From Salegentibacter sp. (GTDB lineage: Bacteria; Bacteroidota; Bacteroidia; Flavobacteriales; Flavobacteriaceae), in assembly GCA_017795085.1 (NCBI GenBank), contig CP051246.1, forward strand, positions 2,172,514 through 2,236,513: a DNA stretch of 64,000 nucleotides, in the 5' to 3' direction. The notes beneath the pieces were generated by a model. The model was given only the letters and a program-made list of their open reading frames with translations, ran no database searches and was not told the origin of the DNA. Below, in pieces: positions 1 to 9,653 of the stretch. Every line of letters begins with the position of its first letter. Position 1 is the stretch's first letter. The position numbers and the translations under genes were made by a program.

Positions 1-594
1 GTTCCGCTTGAAGGAAGTCAAGCAGGAGAAGGCGATAGAGATGAAGACGAAGATGGACTAGAAGATGGATCAAATATAGGATATGGTTTCTTAATTGGAC
101 AGCAATACGCTCTTAACGGTGATGAACTTAATGACCGTGCAGGAAATTCTTTAGTATACACCAAAGAACTTCCAGGCCTTGTAGGTAATAATGAACGTAC
201 AGGTATTAGGGTTTTGAAATACCACCCTTCTGACGGGGCATTTCCCGGAAACCTTATTGTTTTTAGATATGCTGATGCTCACTTAATGAAGGCGGAGGCT
301 ATTCATCGCGGTGGAAGTTCAGATCAAAGCGCTCTTGAAGTAGTAAATGAACTTCGCGAATTACGAAATGCAACTCCGCTAGAATCATTAACAGACCAGG
401 TTTTGCTTGACGAAAGAGGCAGGGAACTTTATATGGAATTCCAACGGCGCCACGATCAAATTAGGTTTGGCACCTATACCGATACCTGGGAGCTAAAAGA
501 AACTACAGACGATTACCGGGTACTCTTCCCGATTCCGGCTACAGCTCTTACTTCTAACCCAAACTTAGAACAAAACCCGGGATACGAATTATAA
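1..594 (+). CDS. SusD/RagB-family nutrient-binding lipoprotein, C-terminal part
   Basis: The reading frame is open from the first base of the window, so only about the last 197 residues are present and the start lies upstream. The tail has the usual SusD C-terminal pattern: the helix 'RYADAHLMKAEA', then a 'ERGRELYMEFQRRHD' block, and a closing 'NPNLEQNPGY' motif. SusD proteins sit on the outer surface and bind glycans for a SusC TonB-dependent porin, which would be expected just upstream, outside the window. An acidic insertion near residues 12-24 looks loop-like. The substrate cannot be told from this fragment. The family call is firm. Confidence 0.9.
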   Translation, partial: VPLEGSQAGEGDRDEDEDGLEDGSNIGYGFLIGQQYALNGDELNDRAGNSLVYTKELPGLVGNNERTGIRVLKYHPSDGAFPGNLIVFRYADAHLMKAEAIHRGGSSDQSALEVVNELRELRNATPLESLTDQVLLDERGRELYMEFQRRHDQIRFGTYTDTWELKETTDDYRVLFPIPATALTSNPNLEQNPGYEL

Positions 595-611
595 CCTTAA
601 ATTGTTCTCCC

Positions 612-648
612 AAAAAGAGGCTTGAATATATTTTTAAGCCTCTTTTTC
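612..648 (+). terminator. Rho-independent terminator after the SusD gene
   Basis: AAAAAGAGGCTT and AAGCCTCTTTTT form an inverted repeat around an AT loop and end in a T-run, 18 bases past the SusD stop codon. It separates the SusCD unit from the FG-GAP operon. Confidence 0.8.
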
Positions 649-702
649 TTATCTGATTTCTTAATAAAATCTTAATTTAGGTACTATCCAACGATTCTGA
701 AT

Positions 703-3700
703 ATGCAAGTTAAGCTAGAACATTTATTTCTTCTAATAGGACTAATTCTTTGTGACTCCTGTTCAAATGAACCTAAGAAATCATCACAAAACAAAGTTAG
801 ACCTGAGAATAACCTATTTACAAGAATGCAACCTGAAGAAACAGGAATTGAATTTAAAAACACGGTTGAAAACAAAGAAGATTTTAACATTTTTAGATAC
901 CGAAATTTTTACAATGGCGCAGGTGTTGGAATTGGCGATATTAACAATGACGGACTCCCCGATATATTTCTCCCCTCAAATATGGGACAGAATAAATTAT
1001 TCCTAAATAAAGGCCATTTTAAGTTTGAAGATATAACAGAAAAATCAGGAATCGGTATAAATAAAAAATGGTCTACCGGGGTTAGTATGGTAGATATAAA
1101 TAATGACGGACTTTTAGATATTTATGTTTCAAATGCTGGAAATATTGAAGGCCACAACAGAAAAAATGAATTATTTATCAATAATGGGAACGAAACTTTC
1201 ACCGAAGCCGCAACCGATTATGGTTTAGATGAAGATGGTTTCACGACCCACACTGCTTTTTTTGATTACGACAGTGACGGCGATTTGGATGTTTATATTC
1301 TAAACAATAGTTTTATACCGGTTTCAAGCCTAGGCTATACCAATAAACGAGATCGTAGAAGCGAAGATTGGGATATGCCTGAAATTTTTAAAGGCGGCGG
1401 CGATAAACTCCTACGTAATGATGATGGTGAATTTACCGATGTGAGTGAAGAAGCCGGAATTTATGGAAGTTTAATCGGTTTTGGTTTAGGAGTTACCGTT
1501 GGCGATGTAAACAACGACCAATTACCGGATTTATATATTTCTAATGATTTTTACGAACGGGATTACCTTTACATCAATCAAGGCGATGGTACCTTTAAAG
1601 AAGACCTCCAATCTCGTATTTCACACTTAAGCCTCTCTTCTATGGGTGCCGATATGGCCGACATCAATAATGATGGCCTTCCTGAAATATTCGTAACCGA
1701 TATGCTTCCGGAAAAAGATGAGCGCCTTAAAAATACCAGTGATTTTGAACGCTTCGATTTGTATAAACTCAAGGAAAACAAAGGGTTTTACCACCAGTTT
1801 ATGCAAAATACACTTCAACTTAATAATGGCGACAATACTTTTTCTGAAATAGCATTTTACAGTGGAGTCGCTGAAACCGACTGGAGTTGGGGAGCGCTTA
1901 TTTTTGATATGGATAATGATGGTTTTAAAGATATCTTTGTGAGTAACGGCATTTACCACGATCTTACCAACCAGGATTTTATGGATTTTTTTGCCAACGA
2001 TATCCTTCAGGAAATGGTTTTAACCGGAAAGAAAAAAGAATTCGATTCCATTTTAAATGAAATGCCAAGTACCCCTATTTCGAATTACGCCTTCAAAAAT
2101 TCAGGGGATTTAAAATTTGAAAATACTACTAAAGCCTGGGGATTGGAAGATCCGGGGTTTTCCAATGGCTCGGCCTATGGCGACCTGGATGGGGACGGTG
2201 ATCTGGACCTAATAGTTAACAATGTGAACGGAGAACCGCTGATTTATAAAAACAATTCAGAAAAATCAGGTTATAATTATTTAAAAGTTGGCTTAAAAGG
2301 TGATAAAAAAAACCGATTTGCTATTGGCAGTAAAGTATTTGTATATACTGAAGATCGTCGCTATATGCAGGAACTTATTCCAAGTCGCGGTTTCCAATCC
2401 TCTATTGATTATCAATTAACCTTTGGGATAGGAGAAACCGATAAAATAGATTCATTACAGGTAATTTGGCCCGATAAAAAAACGCAAGTGTTTAGGGACA
2501 TTGCGATGAATAAATTCATAGAAATAACTTATAAGAATCCTGAAAAAACATTTGAACCCGCTAGCCGTCAAAGTAATTCATTTTTAGAAGAGATCGATCA
2601 TAATTTAGAAGCGCATAAAGAAGATAATTATATAGATTACGATTATGAAAGCTTAACCCATACTATGCTTTCCCGGGAAGGGCCGAGCATTGCCATTGCC
2701 GATGTAAATGGTGACGCTAATGATGATATTTTTATTGGCGGAGCTAAAAACCAGCCTGCTTCTGTTTATCTCCAGCGGAATAATGCTTCTTTTAGAAAAA
2801 TGAATATTCCTGCTTTTGAAGAGGATAAAAACTTTGAAGATACCGCTGCCGAATTTGCAGATGTAAATAGAGACGGCCATCCCGACCTTATCGTTGGTTC
2901 AGGAGGAAATTTCTCCAACTCGGCTAGCAGCAACTTTGCTACACGGGTTTATCTTAATTCTGGAAATGGAAATTTTGAGCTTTCGGAAAACAAAATTTCT
3001 TCAACCGGTCATAATACTTCGGTAATCCTGGCCCACGATTATGATAAAGATGGGGATATCGATTTATTTATAGGTAGTCGAAATGTCCCCGGAGTTTATG
3101 GCATTAATCCCGACCATCAACTTTTAGAAAATGACGGGAGCGGAAACTTTAAGGATATTACCGAGGCTAAAGCCTATGAAATTCTCGACGCCGGAATGAT
3201 TACTGACGCTGCCTGGGCTGATATTGATAAGGACAATCAAAAAGAATTGATTATCACTACCGATTGGGGTACGCCGAAAATATATAAAGCCCCGGGCGAT
3301 GGCCTCATCCCTATGGAAACAAATCTGAAAAATTACAGTGGTGCCTGGAGCAGTTTAAGTACTGGAGATGTGAATAACGATGGTCTTCCTGATTTGATTC
3401 TTGGTAATCGTGGCACCAATTCTTTTTACAATCCCGAGGATGAAAACCCGGTGAGGGTATACATTAATGATTTTGATGACAACGGAACTATAGAACAGAT
3501 TTTCACCCATCCAATAAACGGAAAAGATGTCCCTATTCACTTAAGAAGAGAACTTGCGGGGCAAATATCTTCAGTAAAGAAACAGAACCTCAAATATTCA
3601 GAATACGCCACTAAATCTATTGATGAATTGTTTTCAAAAGAAATACTGAAAAATTCAATAATTAAAAAAAATTCACACTTTAAAAGTATGATAGCTTATA

Positions 3701-4047
3701 ATCAGGGAAATGGAAATTTTAAACTTGAAGAGTTACCCGCAAAGGCCCAGTTTTCCAGTATTCATGCTGCGCTCCATCTTCCGCAGAAAAATGGGAAAAA
3801 CAAACTTTTACTGGCCGGAAACGAATTTGACCTGAAACCTCAGTTTTCCAGGCTTGATGGCAATCACGGTTTGCTATTAAATTTTGATAAAAACGGTAAT
3901 TATATTGAAAACAGGCAGGAAGTATTAGATTTTTTTCAGCATAAACAGGTACGCAGTTTAAAGACTTTCACCAATGCCAAAGGAGAAAAATTTATTATTG
4001 CTGGTATCAATAATGAAACATCTAAAATACTTAAAATCAAAGAATGA
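703..4047 (+). CDS. Large FG-GAP/VCBS repeat protein with ASPIC/UnbV domain (CRTAC1-like), copy 1
   Basis: The 1114-residue protein starts with a hydrophobic signal segment followed by 'CDSCSNE', probably a lipoprotein anchor with an imperfect lipobox. Residues 60-520 carry repeated calcium-binding loops of the DxDxDG type, such as 'DINNDGLPDIFLP' and 'DLDGDGDLDLIVNN', as in FG-GAP/VCBS beta-propeller blades. An ASPIC/UnbV-like segment follows at about 526-600 ('GFQSSIDYQLTFG', 'IDSLQVIWPD'). A second propeller-like half spans about 640-1060. Such proteins are large, calcium-stabilised and surface-exposed or secreted, and are often encoded beside SusCD pairs, but their biochemical role is unknown. 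The gene overlaps the next, related gene by 4 bases (ATGA), which indicates one operon and a tandem duplication. Confidence 0.9.
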   Translation: MQVKLEHLFLLIGLILCDSCSNEPKKSSQNKVRPENNLFTRMQPEETGIEFKNTVENKEDFNIFRYRNFYNGAGVGIGDINNDGLPDIFLPSNMGQNKLFLNKGHFKFEDITEKSGIGINKKWSTGVSMVDINNDGLLDIYVSNAGNIEGHNRKNELFINNGNETFTEAATDYGLDEDGFTTHTAFFDYDSDGDLDVYILNNSFIPVSSLGYTNKRDRRSEDWDMPEIFKGGGDKLLRNDDGEFTDVSEEAGIYGSLIGFGLGVTVGDVNNDQLPDLYISNDFYERDYLYINQGDGTFKEDLQSRISHLSLSSMGADMADINNDGLPEIFVTDMLPEKDERLKNTSDFERFDLYKLKENKGFYHQFMQNTLQLNNGDNTFSEIAFYSGVAETDWSWGALIFDMDNDGFKDIFVSNGIYHDLTNQDFMDFFANDILQEMVLTGKKKEFDSILNEMPSTPISNYAFKNSGDLKFENTTKAWGLEDPGFSNGSAYGDLDGDGDLDLIVNNVNGEPLIYKNNSEKSGYNYLKVGLKGDKKNRFAIGSKVFVYTEDRRYMQELIPSRGFQSSIDYQLTFGIGETDKIDSLQVIWPDKKTQVFRDIAMNKFIEITYKNPEKTFEPASRQSNSFLEEIDHNLEAHKEDNYIDYDYESLTHTMLSREGPSIAIADVNGDANDDIFIGGAKNQPASVYLQRNNASFRKMNIPAFEEDKNFEDTAAEFADVNRDGHPDLIVGSGGNFSNSASSNFATRVYLNSGNGNFELSENKISSTGHNTSVILAHDYDKDGDIDLFIGSRNVPGVYGINPDHQLLENDGSGNFKDITEAKAYEILDAGMITDAAWADIDKDNQKELIITTDWGTPKIYKAPGDGLIPMETNLKNYSGAWSSLSTGDVNNDGLPDLILGNRGTNSFYNPEDENPVRVYINDFDDNGTIEQIFTHPINGKDVPIHLRRELAGQISSVKKQNLKYSEYATKSIDELFSKEILKNSIIKKNSHFKSMIAYNQGNGNFKLEELPAKAQFSSIHAALHLPQKNGKNKLLLAGNEFDLKPQFSRLDGNHGLLLNFDKNGNYIENRQEVLDFFQHKQVRSLKTFTNAKGEKFIIAGINNETSKILKIKE

Positions 4048-7000
4048 AGGTTCGGTTAGTTATATATTTCAGCCTGATTTTTACATTTTTTTCCTGTGAA
4101 AAGGAAGAAAAACAGCCTCCCCTTTTCCAAGTGCTCGAGCCCGGGGAAACCGGTATTAGTTTCAGCAATGATTTAACTGAAACCAAGGCTTTAAACATTC
4201 TGGATTACCTTTATTTCTACAATGGCGGCGGCGTTGCTGTAGGCGACATTAATAATGACAGACTACCCGATATTTATTTTACCGGCAATCAGGTGAAAAA
4301 TAAACTCTACCTGAACAATGGAAATATGCAGTTTGAAGATATAACTGAAACTGCAAATGTTTCGGGCAATTCAGATTGGAATACCGGTGTAACTATGGCC
4401 GATGTAAACGGAGATGGCTTATTAGATATTTATGTTTGCGCCGTGGTGGGTGTAAACGGCTTACGCGGAAAAAACGAACTCTTTATCAATAATGGAGATA
4501 ATACGTTTACTGAAGCCGCTGAAAATTTTGGACTGGATTTTCAGAATTACTCTTCTTCAGCTGCCTTCTTCGACTATGATAATGACGGAGATTTAGATAT
4601 GTATTTGCTCAACCACGCCGTGCATACCGTAAACACCTACGGGCCTGCAAATATCAGGAAGAAAAGACACGAAGAAAGCGGTGATAAATTGCTTAGAAAT
4701 GACGATGGAAAGTTTACTGATGTAAGCGAAGAAGCAGGAATTTATGGAGGGCCAAACAGCTATGGTCTGGGCGTTGCCACCGCTGATTTTAATAATGACG
4801 GATATACCGATATTTATGTAAGCAACGATTTTCACGAAGATGACTATTATTATATAAATAATGGAGACGATACCTTCTCTGAAAAATCGAAAGAAAAATT
4901 TGGACATCAGAGCCGATTTTCCATGGGCAGCGATGTTGCAGATATCAATCAGGATGGTTATATGGATATTTTAAGTCTTGATATGTTGCCGGAAGATGAA
5001 AAAATACTTAAGGCTTCAGTGGGTGATGACCCGCTAGATCTCAATAATATGAAAATCGAAAAATTGGGTTACCACCACCAGTATACCCGGAATATGATGC
5101 ACCTTAACCAGGGCGGTAAATATTTTCAGGAAATCGGGCTATTAAGCAATTTAGCTGCTACCGATTGGAGCTGGTCGGCTCTTTTTGCTGATTATGATCT
5201 TGATGGTCGTCAGGATGTTTTTATCTCAACAGGCATCCCCAAAAGGCCTAATGATTTAGATTACATAAAATACGTTTCTAATGAGCAAATAAGTAGAAAG
5301 ATGAACAATTCCCGACTGGTTGATCAAAAAGCTCTGGAAATGATGCCAGGTGGCTTCGTACCCAACTATATTTTCAAGGGAAGTGATTCATTAAATTTTG
5401 AAAATAAATCTAAGAACTGGATAAGTCAGGATTCAATTATTTCAACCGGAACTGCCTATGCCGATTTAAATAATAATGGTCGCTTAGATATAATTACCAA
5501 TAATCTGAATACCCCGGCAGCGATTTATGAAAATCAGGGGCAAGATGGCAATTTCCTGCAATTATCTTTTGAATATTCCGATACTAACTTCTTCGGAATA
5601 GGAACCAAAGCCATAACTTTCCAAAATGGAAAAATGCAGTATAAGCAATTGTTTCCGGCTCATGGATTTCAATCTTCTTCGCAAATGAGACTGCATTTTG
5701 GTTTTATTAATAAAACTATAGATTCCCTGTATATTATATGGCCGGATAATACCATTCAGAAAGAATTTAAGGTAAAAACAAATCAAAGTCTCAAAATTAC
5801 AACTGAAAATAACCGGGATACATTTAATTATGCTCAATTGTTTCCCCGGAATGAAACCTGGTTCGAAAAAATAGAGAGCCTGCCGGGTATTGATTATGTA
5901 CACCAGGAAAACCGCTTTAATGACTTTGACCGTCAGAAATTAATTCCATATAAAATATCAAATCGCGGGCCTGCAGTTTTGGTTGCAGATTTGAACGGGG
6001 ATGGAAAAGATGATATTTTCTTCGGACACTCAAAATTCCAGGATTCCGAACTGTATTATCAAAAAGAGGACACTTTTGAAAAAGATTCCCTGACTGAAGT
6101 CCTCAAAAACAATAAGACCGAAGAGGCTGCTGTGCTTGCTGAAGATTTTGACAATAACGGAAAACAGGATCTGCTTATTGCAAGCGGTGGAGGCGAATTT
6201 TTTAGTGGTAATAAAGCCCTTCAAGACATGATTTTTTATAATAAAAACGCTTTTGAAGTACAAAATTTACCGATTAAACCTGAAAATACCAGTGTGGCAG
6301 TTACTGCTGATTTCAATAAAAATGGATATCTCGATATTTTTTTAGGAAATGGGGCCATATCAAACGATTTTGGTGCTATTAAAGATTCATATTTACTCCA
6401 AAATAACGAAGGCGAATTCCAACCGGTAGAAAACAAGGTTTTTAAAGAACTTGGAATGGTTACCGATGCCGTTTGGAGTGACTTTAACGACGATGGACAA
6501 CAAGACCTTATTGTGGTAGGCGAATGGATGCCCCCAAAATTCTTTCAGAATAAAAATGGTTTTTTTCAAGATATAAGTGATAAAATATTACCGAAAAACT
6601 TGAATGGTCTTTGGCAGGCAGTAATTCCGTTTGACATTAATAAAGATGGTAAAACAGATTACTTGTTAGGAAATTGGGGTTTAAATACCAAGTTTAAAGC
6701 TTCAGAAAAAAATCCACTAAAAATGTTTTATGCCGATTTTGATGAAAATGGCCATACCGAAACCATTCTAGCCTATAAAAAAGATGGAGAATATTATCCT
6801 ATAAACGGGTTGGATGAACTGGTGGGACAGCTTTCTTATTTGCGTAAAAAATTCCCGGCTTATCATAAATTTGCAGGAAAAAATATAGAAAAAATTTTTG
6901 GCAAAAAGCCCCTTGAAAATGCCAAAGTCTTTGAAGTAAACAGCCTGGCCTCAGGGTATTTACTAAATAAAAATGGAAAGTTTATTTTTAAGCAGTTTGA

Positions 7001-7310
7001 AGCAGAGCTACAGGTAGCTCCCATAACAGAATTTTTAGAATTCGATTTTAATAATGACGGAAATCAAGAAGTGCTAGCCGGTGGAAATTATTTTGGTCTT
7101 ACCCCCTACCACGGCCGATTTGATGCTTTTCCCGGAGCGATAATCACTTCAAACGGGCAAATTAAAAGCGGAGGAGAAACCGGCTTAAACTTTACTCAAA
7201 AGGAGGTTCGGGCAATGAATTTAGTTAACTTTAGAGGTCAAAATTACCTTATGGTAAACTTTAATGATAAAGCGCCTTCCTTTTATAAGATCAATTCACA
7301 AAAAAGATAG
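4044..7310 (+). CDS. Large FG-GAP/VCBS repeat protein with ASPIC/UnbV domain (CRTAC1-like), copy 2
   Basis: A 1088-residue paralogue of the preceding gene with the same architecture. It has a lipoprotein signal ending 'TFFSC' at residue 18, FG-GAP blades at about 55-490 (for example 'DYDNDGDLDMYLLN' and 'DLNNNGRLDIITNN'), an ASPIC/UnbV-like block at about 505-575 ('HGFQSSSQMRLHFG'), and a second repeat half at about 640-1040. The start overlaps the stop of copy 1, so the two are translationally coupled. The copies differ throughout, so the duplication is old. The tandem arrangement suggests two related surface proteins that may form one assembly; that is inference. The enzymatic role, if any, is unknown. 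Confidence 0.9.
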   Translation: MKVRLVIYFSLIFTFFSCEKEEKQPPLFQVLEPGETGISFSNDLTETKALNILDYLYFYNGGGVAVGDINNDRLPDIYFTGNQVKNKLYLNNGNMQFEDITETANVSGNSDWNTGVTMADVNGDGLLDIYVCAVVGVNGLRGKNELFINNGDNTFTEAAENFGLDFQNYSSSAAFFDYDNDGDLDMYLLNHAVHTVNTYGPANIRKKRHEESGDKLLRNDDGKFTDVSEEAGIYGGPNSYGLGVATADFNNDGYTDIYVSNDFHEDDYYYINNGDDTFSEKSKEKFGHQSRFSMGSDVADINQDGYMDILSLDMLPEDEKILKASVGDDPLDLNNMKIEKLGYHHQYTRNMMHLNQGGKYFQEIGLLSNLAATDWSWSALFADYDLDGRQDVFISTGIPKRPNDLDYIKYVSNEQISRKMNNSRLVDQKALEMMPGGFVPNYIFKGSDSLNFENKSKNWISQDSIISTGTAYADLNNNGRLDIITNNLNTPAAIYENQGQDGNFLQLSFEYSDTNFFGIGTKAITFQNGKMQYKQLFPAHGFQSSSQMRLHFGFINKTIDSLYIIWPDNTIQKEFKVKTNQSLKITTENNRDTFNYAQLFPRNETWFEKIESLPGIDYVHQENRFNDFDRQKLIPYKISNRGPAVLVADLNGDGKDDIFFGHSKFQDSELYYQKEDTFEKDSLTEVLKNNKTEEAAVLAEDFDNNGKQDLLIASGGGEFFSGNKALQDMIFYNKNAFEVQNLPIKPENTSVAVTADFNKNGYLDIFLGNGAISNDFGAIKDSYLLQNNEGEFQPVENKVFKELGMVTDAVWSDFNDDGQQDLIVVGEWMPPKFFQNKNGFFQDISDKILPKNLNGLWQAVIPFDINKDGKTDYLLGNWGLNTKFKASEKNPLKMFYADFDENGHTETILAYKKDGEYYPINGLDELVGQLSYLRKKFPAYHKFAGKNIEKIFGKKPLENAKVFEVNSLASGYLLNKNGKFIFKQFEAELQVAPITEFLEFDFNNDGNQEVLAGGNYFGLTPYHGRFDAFPGAIITSNGQIKSGGETGLNFTQKEVRAMNLVNFRGQNYLMVNFNDKAPSFYKINSQKR

Positions 7311-7315
7311 TCAAA

Positions 7316-8653
7316 ATGAAAAAAATTTCATTTATAATTTTAGGGATACTTCTTATTGGATGTGAAACCAGGCAAGCTGAAGAAATAGAACTTTCAGCAA
7401 ACGATTATCATAATACGGTAGATCGCATCACTGATATTATGGTTCACGATATTTTTTCCCCTCCCGTAGCAAGCCGTATTTATGCCTACACCAATATTGC
7501 AGCGCTGGAAGTAATAAATTCAGGAGAAAAAAATCTGCCAGCGCTTACTCCACAGCTTAATGCTTACAAACCTATTCCAAAAGCCGATACAATGGCAAAT
7601 ATTAATTTTAAAATCGCTGCCCTTGTAGCACAAATGGAAATAGGTAAAGCTTTTATATTCTCTGAAGAAAAGTTAGTAAATTACAGGGACAGCCTTTATA
7701 ATATTTGGGAAGAAAAAAACAAGGAATCGTTTAAAACCTCCAAGACTTATGGTGAAAAAGTAGCTGAACATATTAAAGCCTGGTCTAGTAAAGATAATTA
7801 TAAAGAAACCCGTACTATGCCAAAATATTCGGTTTATACCGATGACCCTTCCCGGTGGCAGCCCACGCCTCCCAGCTATATGGATGGTATTGAACCACAT
7901 TGGAGTAAAATTAGACCATTTATGATGGATTCTGCCTCGCAATTTAAACCAGAAGAACATCCCGAATTTTCTATGGAAGAAAATACCGTTTTTTATAAAG
8001 AACTTAAGGAGGTATACGAAGTTCGCCAGGAATTAAATGAGCTGGGCAATGAATCAGACGAGATTAAATCGGCGCGATTTTGGGATTGTAATCCCTATGT
8101 TTCTACTCAACGTGGCCACCTGATGTTCGCTACCAAAAAAATAACCCCAGGTGGACACTGGATGGGAATTTGTAAAATAGCCAGTAAAAAAAGTAATCTT
8201 GATTTTGAAAAGACCGTATATGCGTATACAGCGACTTCAGTGGCCATTGCAGACGGTTTTATAAGTTGTTGGGACGAGAAATACCGAAGTGAACTCATAA
8301 GGCCCGAAACATTAATTAATCAGCATATAGACGAAAATTGGAAACCTATTTTGCAAACCCCGCCCTTTCCCGAATATCCCAGCGGACACTCGGTAGTTTC
8401 AGGAGCTGCAGCCACGGTACTTACACAATTATTCGGAGATAATTTTGAATATGAAGATAATACCGAAGTAAAATATGGGCTTCCTTCCAGAAACTTTACT
8501 TCCTTTAATCAGGCCGCTGAAGAGGCTGCTATTAGCCGAATGTTTGGCGGAATCCATTATCGTGCTGCGATAGAAAACGGCTTGGTACAGGGGAGAGATT
8601 TAGGAAGTTTTATCGTCAAAAATTTTGAATTAACCCCTGTAGCCTCCCGGTAA
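7316..8653 (+). CDS. Vanadium haloperoxidase / PAP2-family acid phosphatase-like lipoprotein
   Basis: A 445-residue lipoprotein (lipobox 'LLIGC' at residues 13-17). All three PAP2/haloperoxidase pocket motifs are visible: Kx6RP as 'KYRSELIRP' near residue 324, 'PSGHS' near 356 and SRxxxGxH as 'SRMFGGIHY' near 405. These residues bind vanadate in haloperoxidases or phosphate in phosphatases, and sequence alone does not decide between them. The gene starts 5 bases after copy 2 of the FG-GAP pair, so it belongs to the same operon. It probably acts in the periplasm or at the cell surface, perhaps on a substrate bound by the upstream proteins. The superfamily is secure and the specificity is open. 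Confidence 0.85.
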   Translation: MKKISFIILGILLIGCETRQAEEIELSANDYHNTVDRITDIMVHDIFSPPVASRIYAYTNIAALEVINSGEKNLPALTPQLNAYKPIPKADTMANINFKIAALVAQMEIGKAFIFSEEKLVNYRDSLYNIWEEKNKESFKTSKTYGEKVAEHIKAWSSKDNYKETRTMPKYSVYTDDPSRWQPTPPSYMDGIEPHWSKIRPFMMDSASQFKPEEHPEFSMEENTVFYKELKEVYEVRQELNELGNESDEIKSARFWDCNPYVSTQRGHLMFATKKITPGGHWMGICKIASKKSNLDFEKTVYAYTATSVAIADGFISCWDEKYRSELIRPETLINQHIDENWKPILQTPPFPEYPSGHSVVSGAAATVLTQLFGDNFEYEDNTEVKYGLPSRNFTSFNQAAEEAAISRMFGGIHYRAAIENGLVQGRDLGSFIVKNFELTPVASR

Positions 8654-8656
8654 TTT

Positions 8657-9538
8657 ATGTTAAGAAATTTAAAATTGCTGTTACCTGTTCTTCTGGTTTT
8701 TTGGGGAATTTGGTATTTTTTCCTGAAAGAATATGATTATAAAATTCGCTTTAAAGTTGAAACTTCGCAAGGACATATTTACCAGAAATTAAACAACTGG
8801 AAATACGATAAACCTGCTCCCCCTGAAGTTGTTTCAAGATCGCCTTTTGAAGAAATCCGCCAAACTTCAGATTCGCTAAATTTAGACTGGAAAATAAAAG
8901 CAGTAAACGATACGCTTTCAAAGGTTTCCGTTGGTCTTAAACACAAAGAAGACAATCTAAAGAAAAGACTACAGCTTTTATTTAGAAACCCTTTATTTCA
9001 AAAAGAAATCAAGGAAAAAATTCAAAGATTTAAAGATGCATTGGAAGCCGATAAAAAACTTTTAAAGTTTTCAATTGGAAAAAAGGAACATGTAAAAAGT
9101 ACAACCTGCGGCTGTATAAGCCTTGAGAGCAAGCCGGAAGAAAAAGGTCTGAAAATGATGACCAACATCGATATGCTTTCCAATTATATTCTAAATAACA
9201 ACCTTAAAATGGACGGACAACCGCGGGTACATATTACCCGGTGGGATATAGAAAACAATTATATAAACTTTGATTTTTGTTTTCCCTTAAAAGGCGATAA
9301 AGATTTTCCTCAAACTGCCTCTATTTTTATTAAAGATTTACCTGTTTATGAAGCTATACAGGGGCAATTTCAGGGAAATTATGTGTTTTCATATTACTTC
9401 TGGCCAGATGTTTTAAAATTAAGTTCTGGAAATTACCAGAAAGACCATCTGGAAATCCTTGAAATATTTAATGATAATCCGGAAATGGGAGGCAATGCAA
9501 GCCAATGGAAAGCTGAATTATATCTAATTGGAAAATAA
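8657..9538 (+). CDS. Membrane-anchored protein of unknown function, possibly SRPBCC/GyrI-like
   Basis: The 293-residue protein starts 3 bases after the haloperoxidase-like gene and is the last gene of the operon. Residues 4-22 form one hydrophobic segment, so the rest likely faces the periplasm. The middle, about 75-130, is lysine-rich and helical. The C-terminal third ('YEAIQGQFQGNY', a Trp near 255, and a closing 'WKAELYLIG') resembles GyrI-like effector-binding domains, which bind small molecules in a two-fold beta barrel. The first part could be an SRPBCC-type fold. This is pattern matching without a search. No catalytic residues are evident apart from a 'TTCGC' cysteine pair near residue 152. 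Confidence 0.55.
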   Translation: MLRNLKLLLPVLLVFWGIWYFFLKEYDYKIRFKVETSQGHIYQKLNNWKYDKPAPPEVVSRSPFEEIRQTSDSLNLDWKIKAVNDTLSKVSVGLKHKEDNLKKRLQLLFRNPLFQKEIKEKIQRFKDALEADKKLLKFSIGKKEHVKSTTCGCISLESKPEEKGLKMMTNIDMLSNYILNNNLKMDGQPRVHITRWDIENNYINFDFCFPLKGDKDFPQTASIFIKDLPVYEAIQGQFQGNYVFSYYFWPDVLKLSSGNYQKDHLEILEIFNDNPEMGGNASQWKAELYLIGK

Positions 9539-9539
9539 A

Positions 9540-9642
9540 AGGCTGTCTAAAAATCATTAAAACCATTAAGCTGAACTTACTTGCTTCAACCTAATCCCGA
9601 ATTCATCTTGGGATGATAATTTCAACCATTTCGAGACAGCCT
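9540..9642. repeat. Long intergenic inverted repeat between convergent genes
   Basis: AGGCTGTCT at 9540-9548 is exactly complementary to AGACAGCCT at 9634-9642. The arms enclose about 85 bases with weaker internal complementarity. It lies between two convergent genes, so it may end transcription from both sides. A similar AGCTGTCTGA...TCAGTCAGCT structure is at 17429-17519, so this may be one family of dispersed hairpins. Confidence 0.55.
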
Positions 9643-9653
9643 CGTAAAAACTA

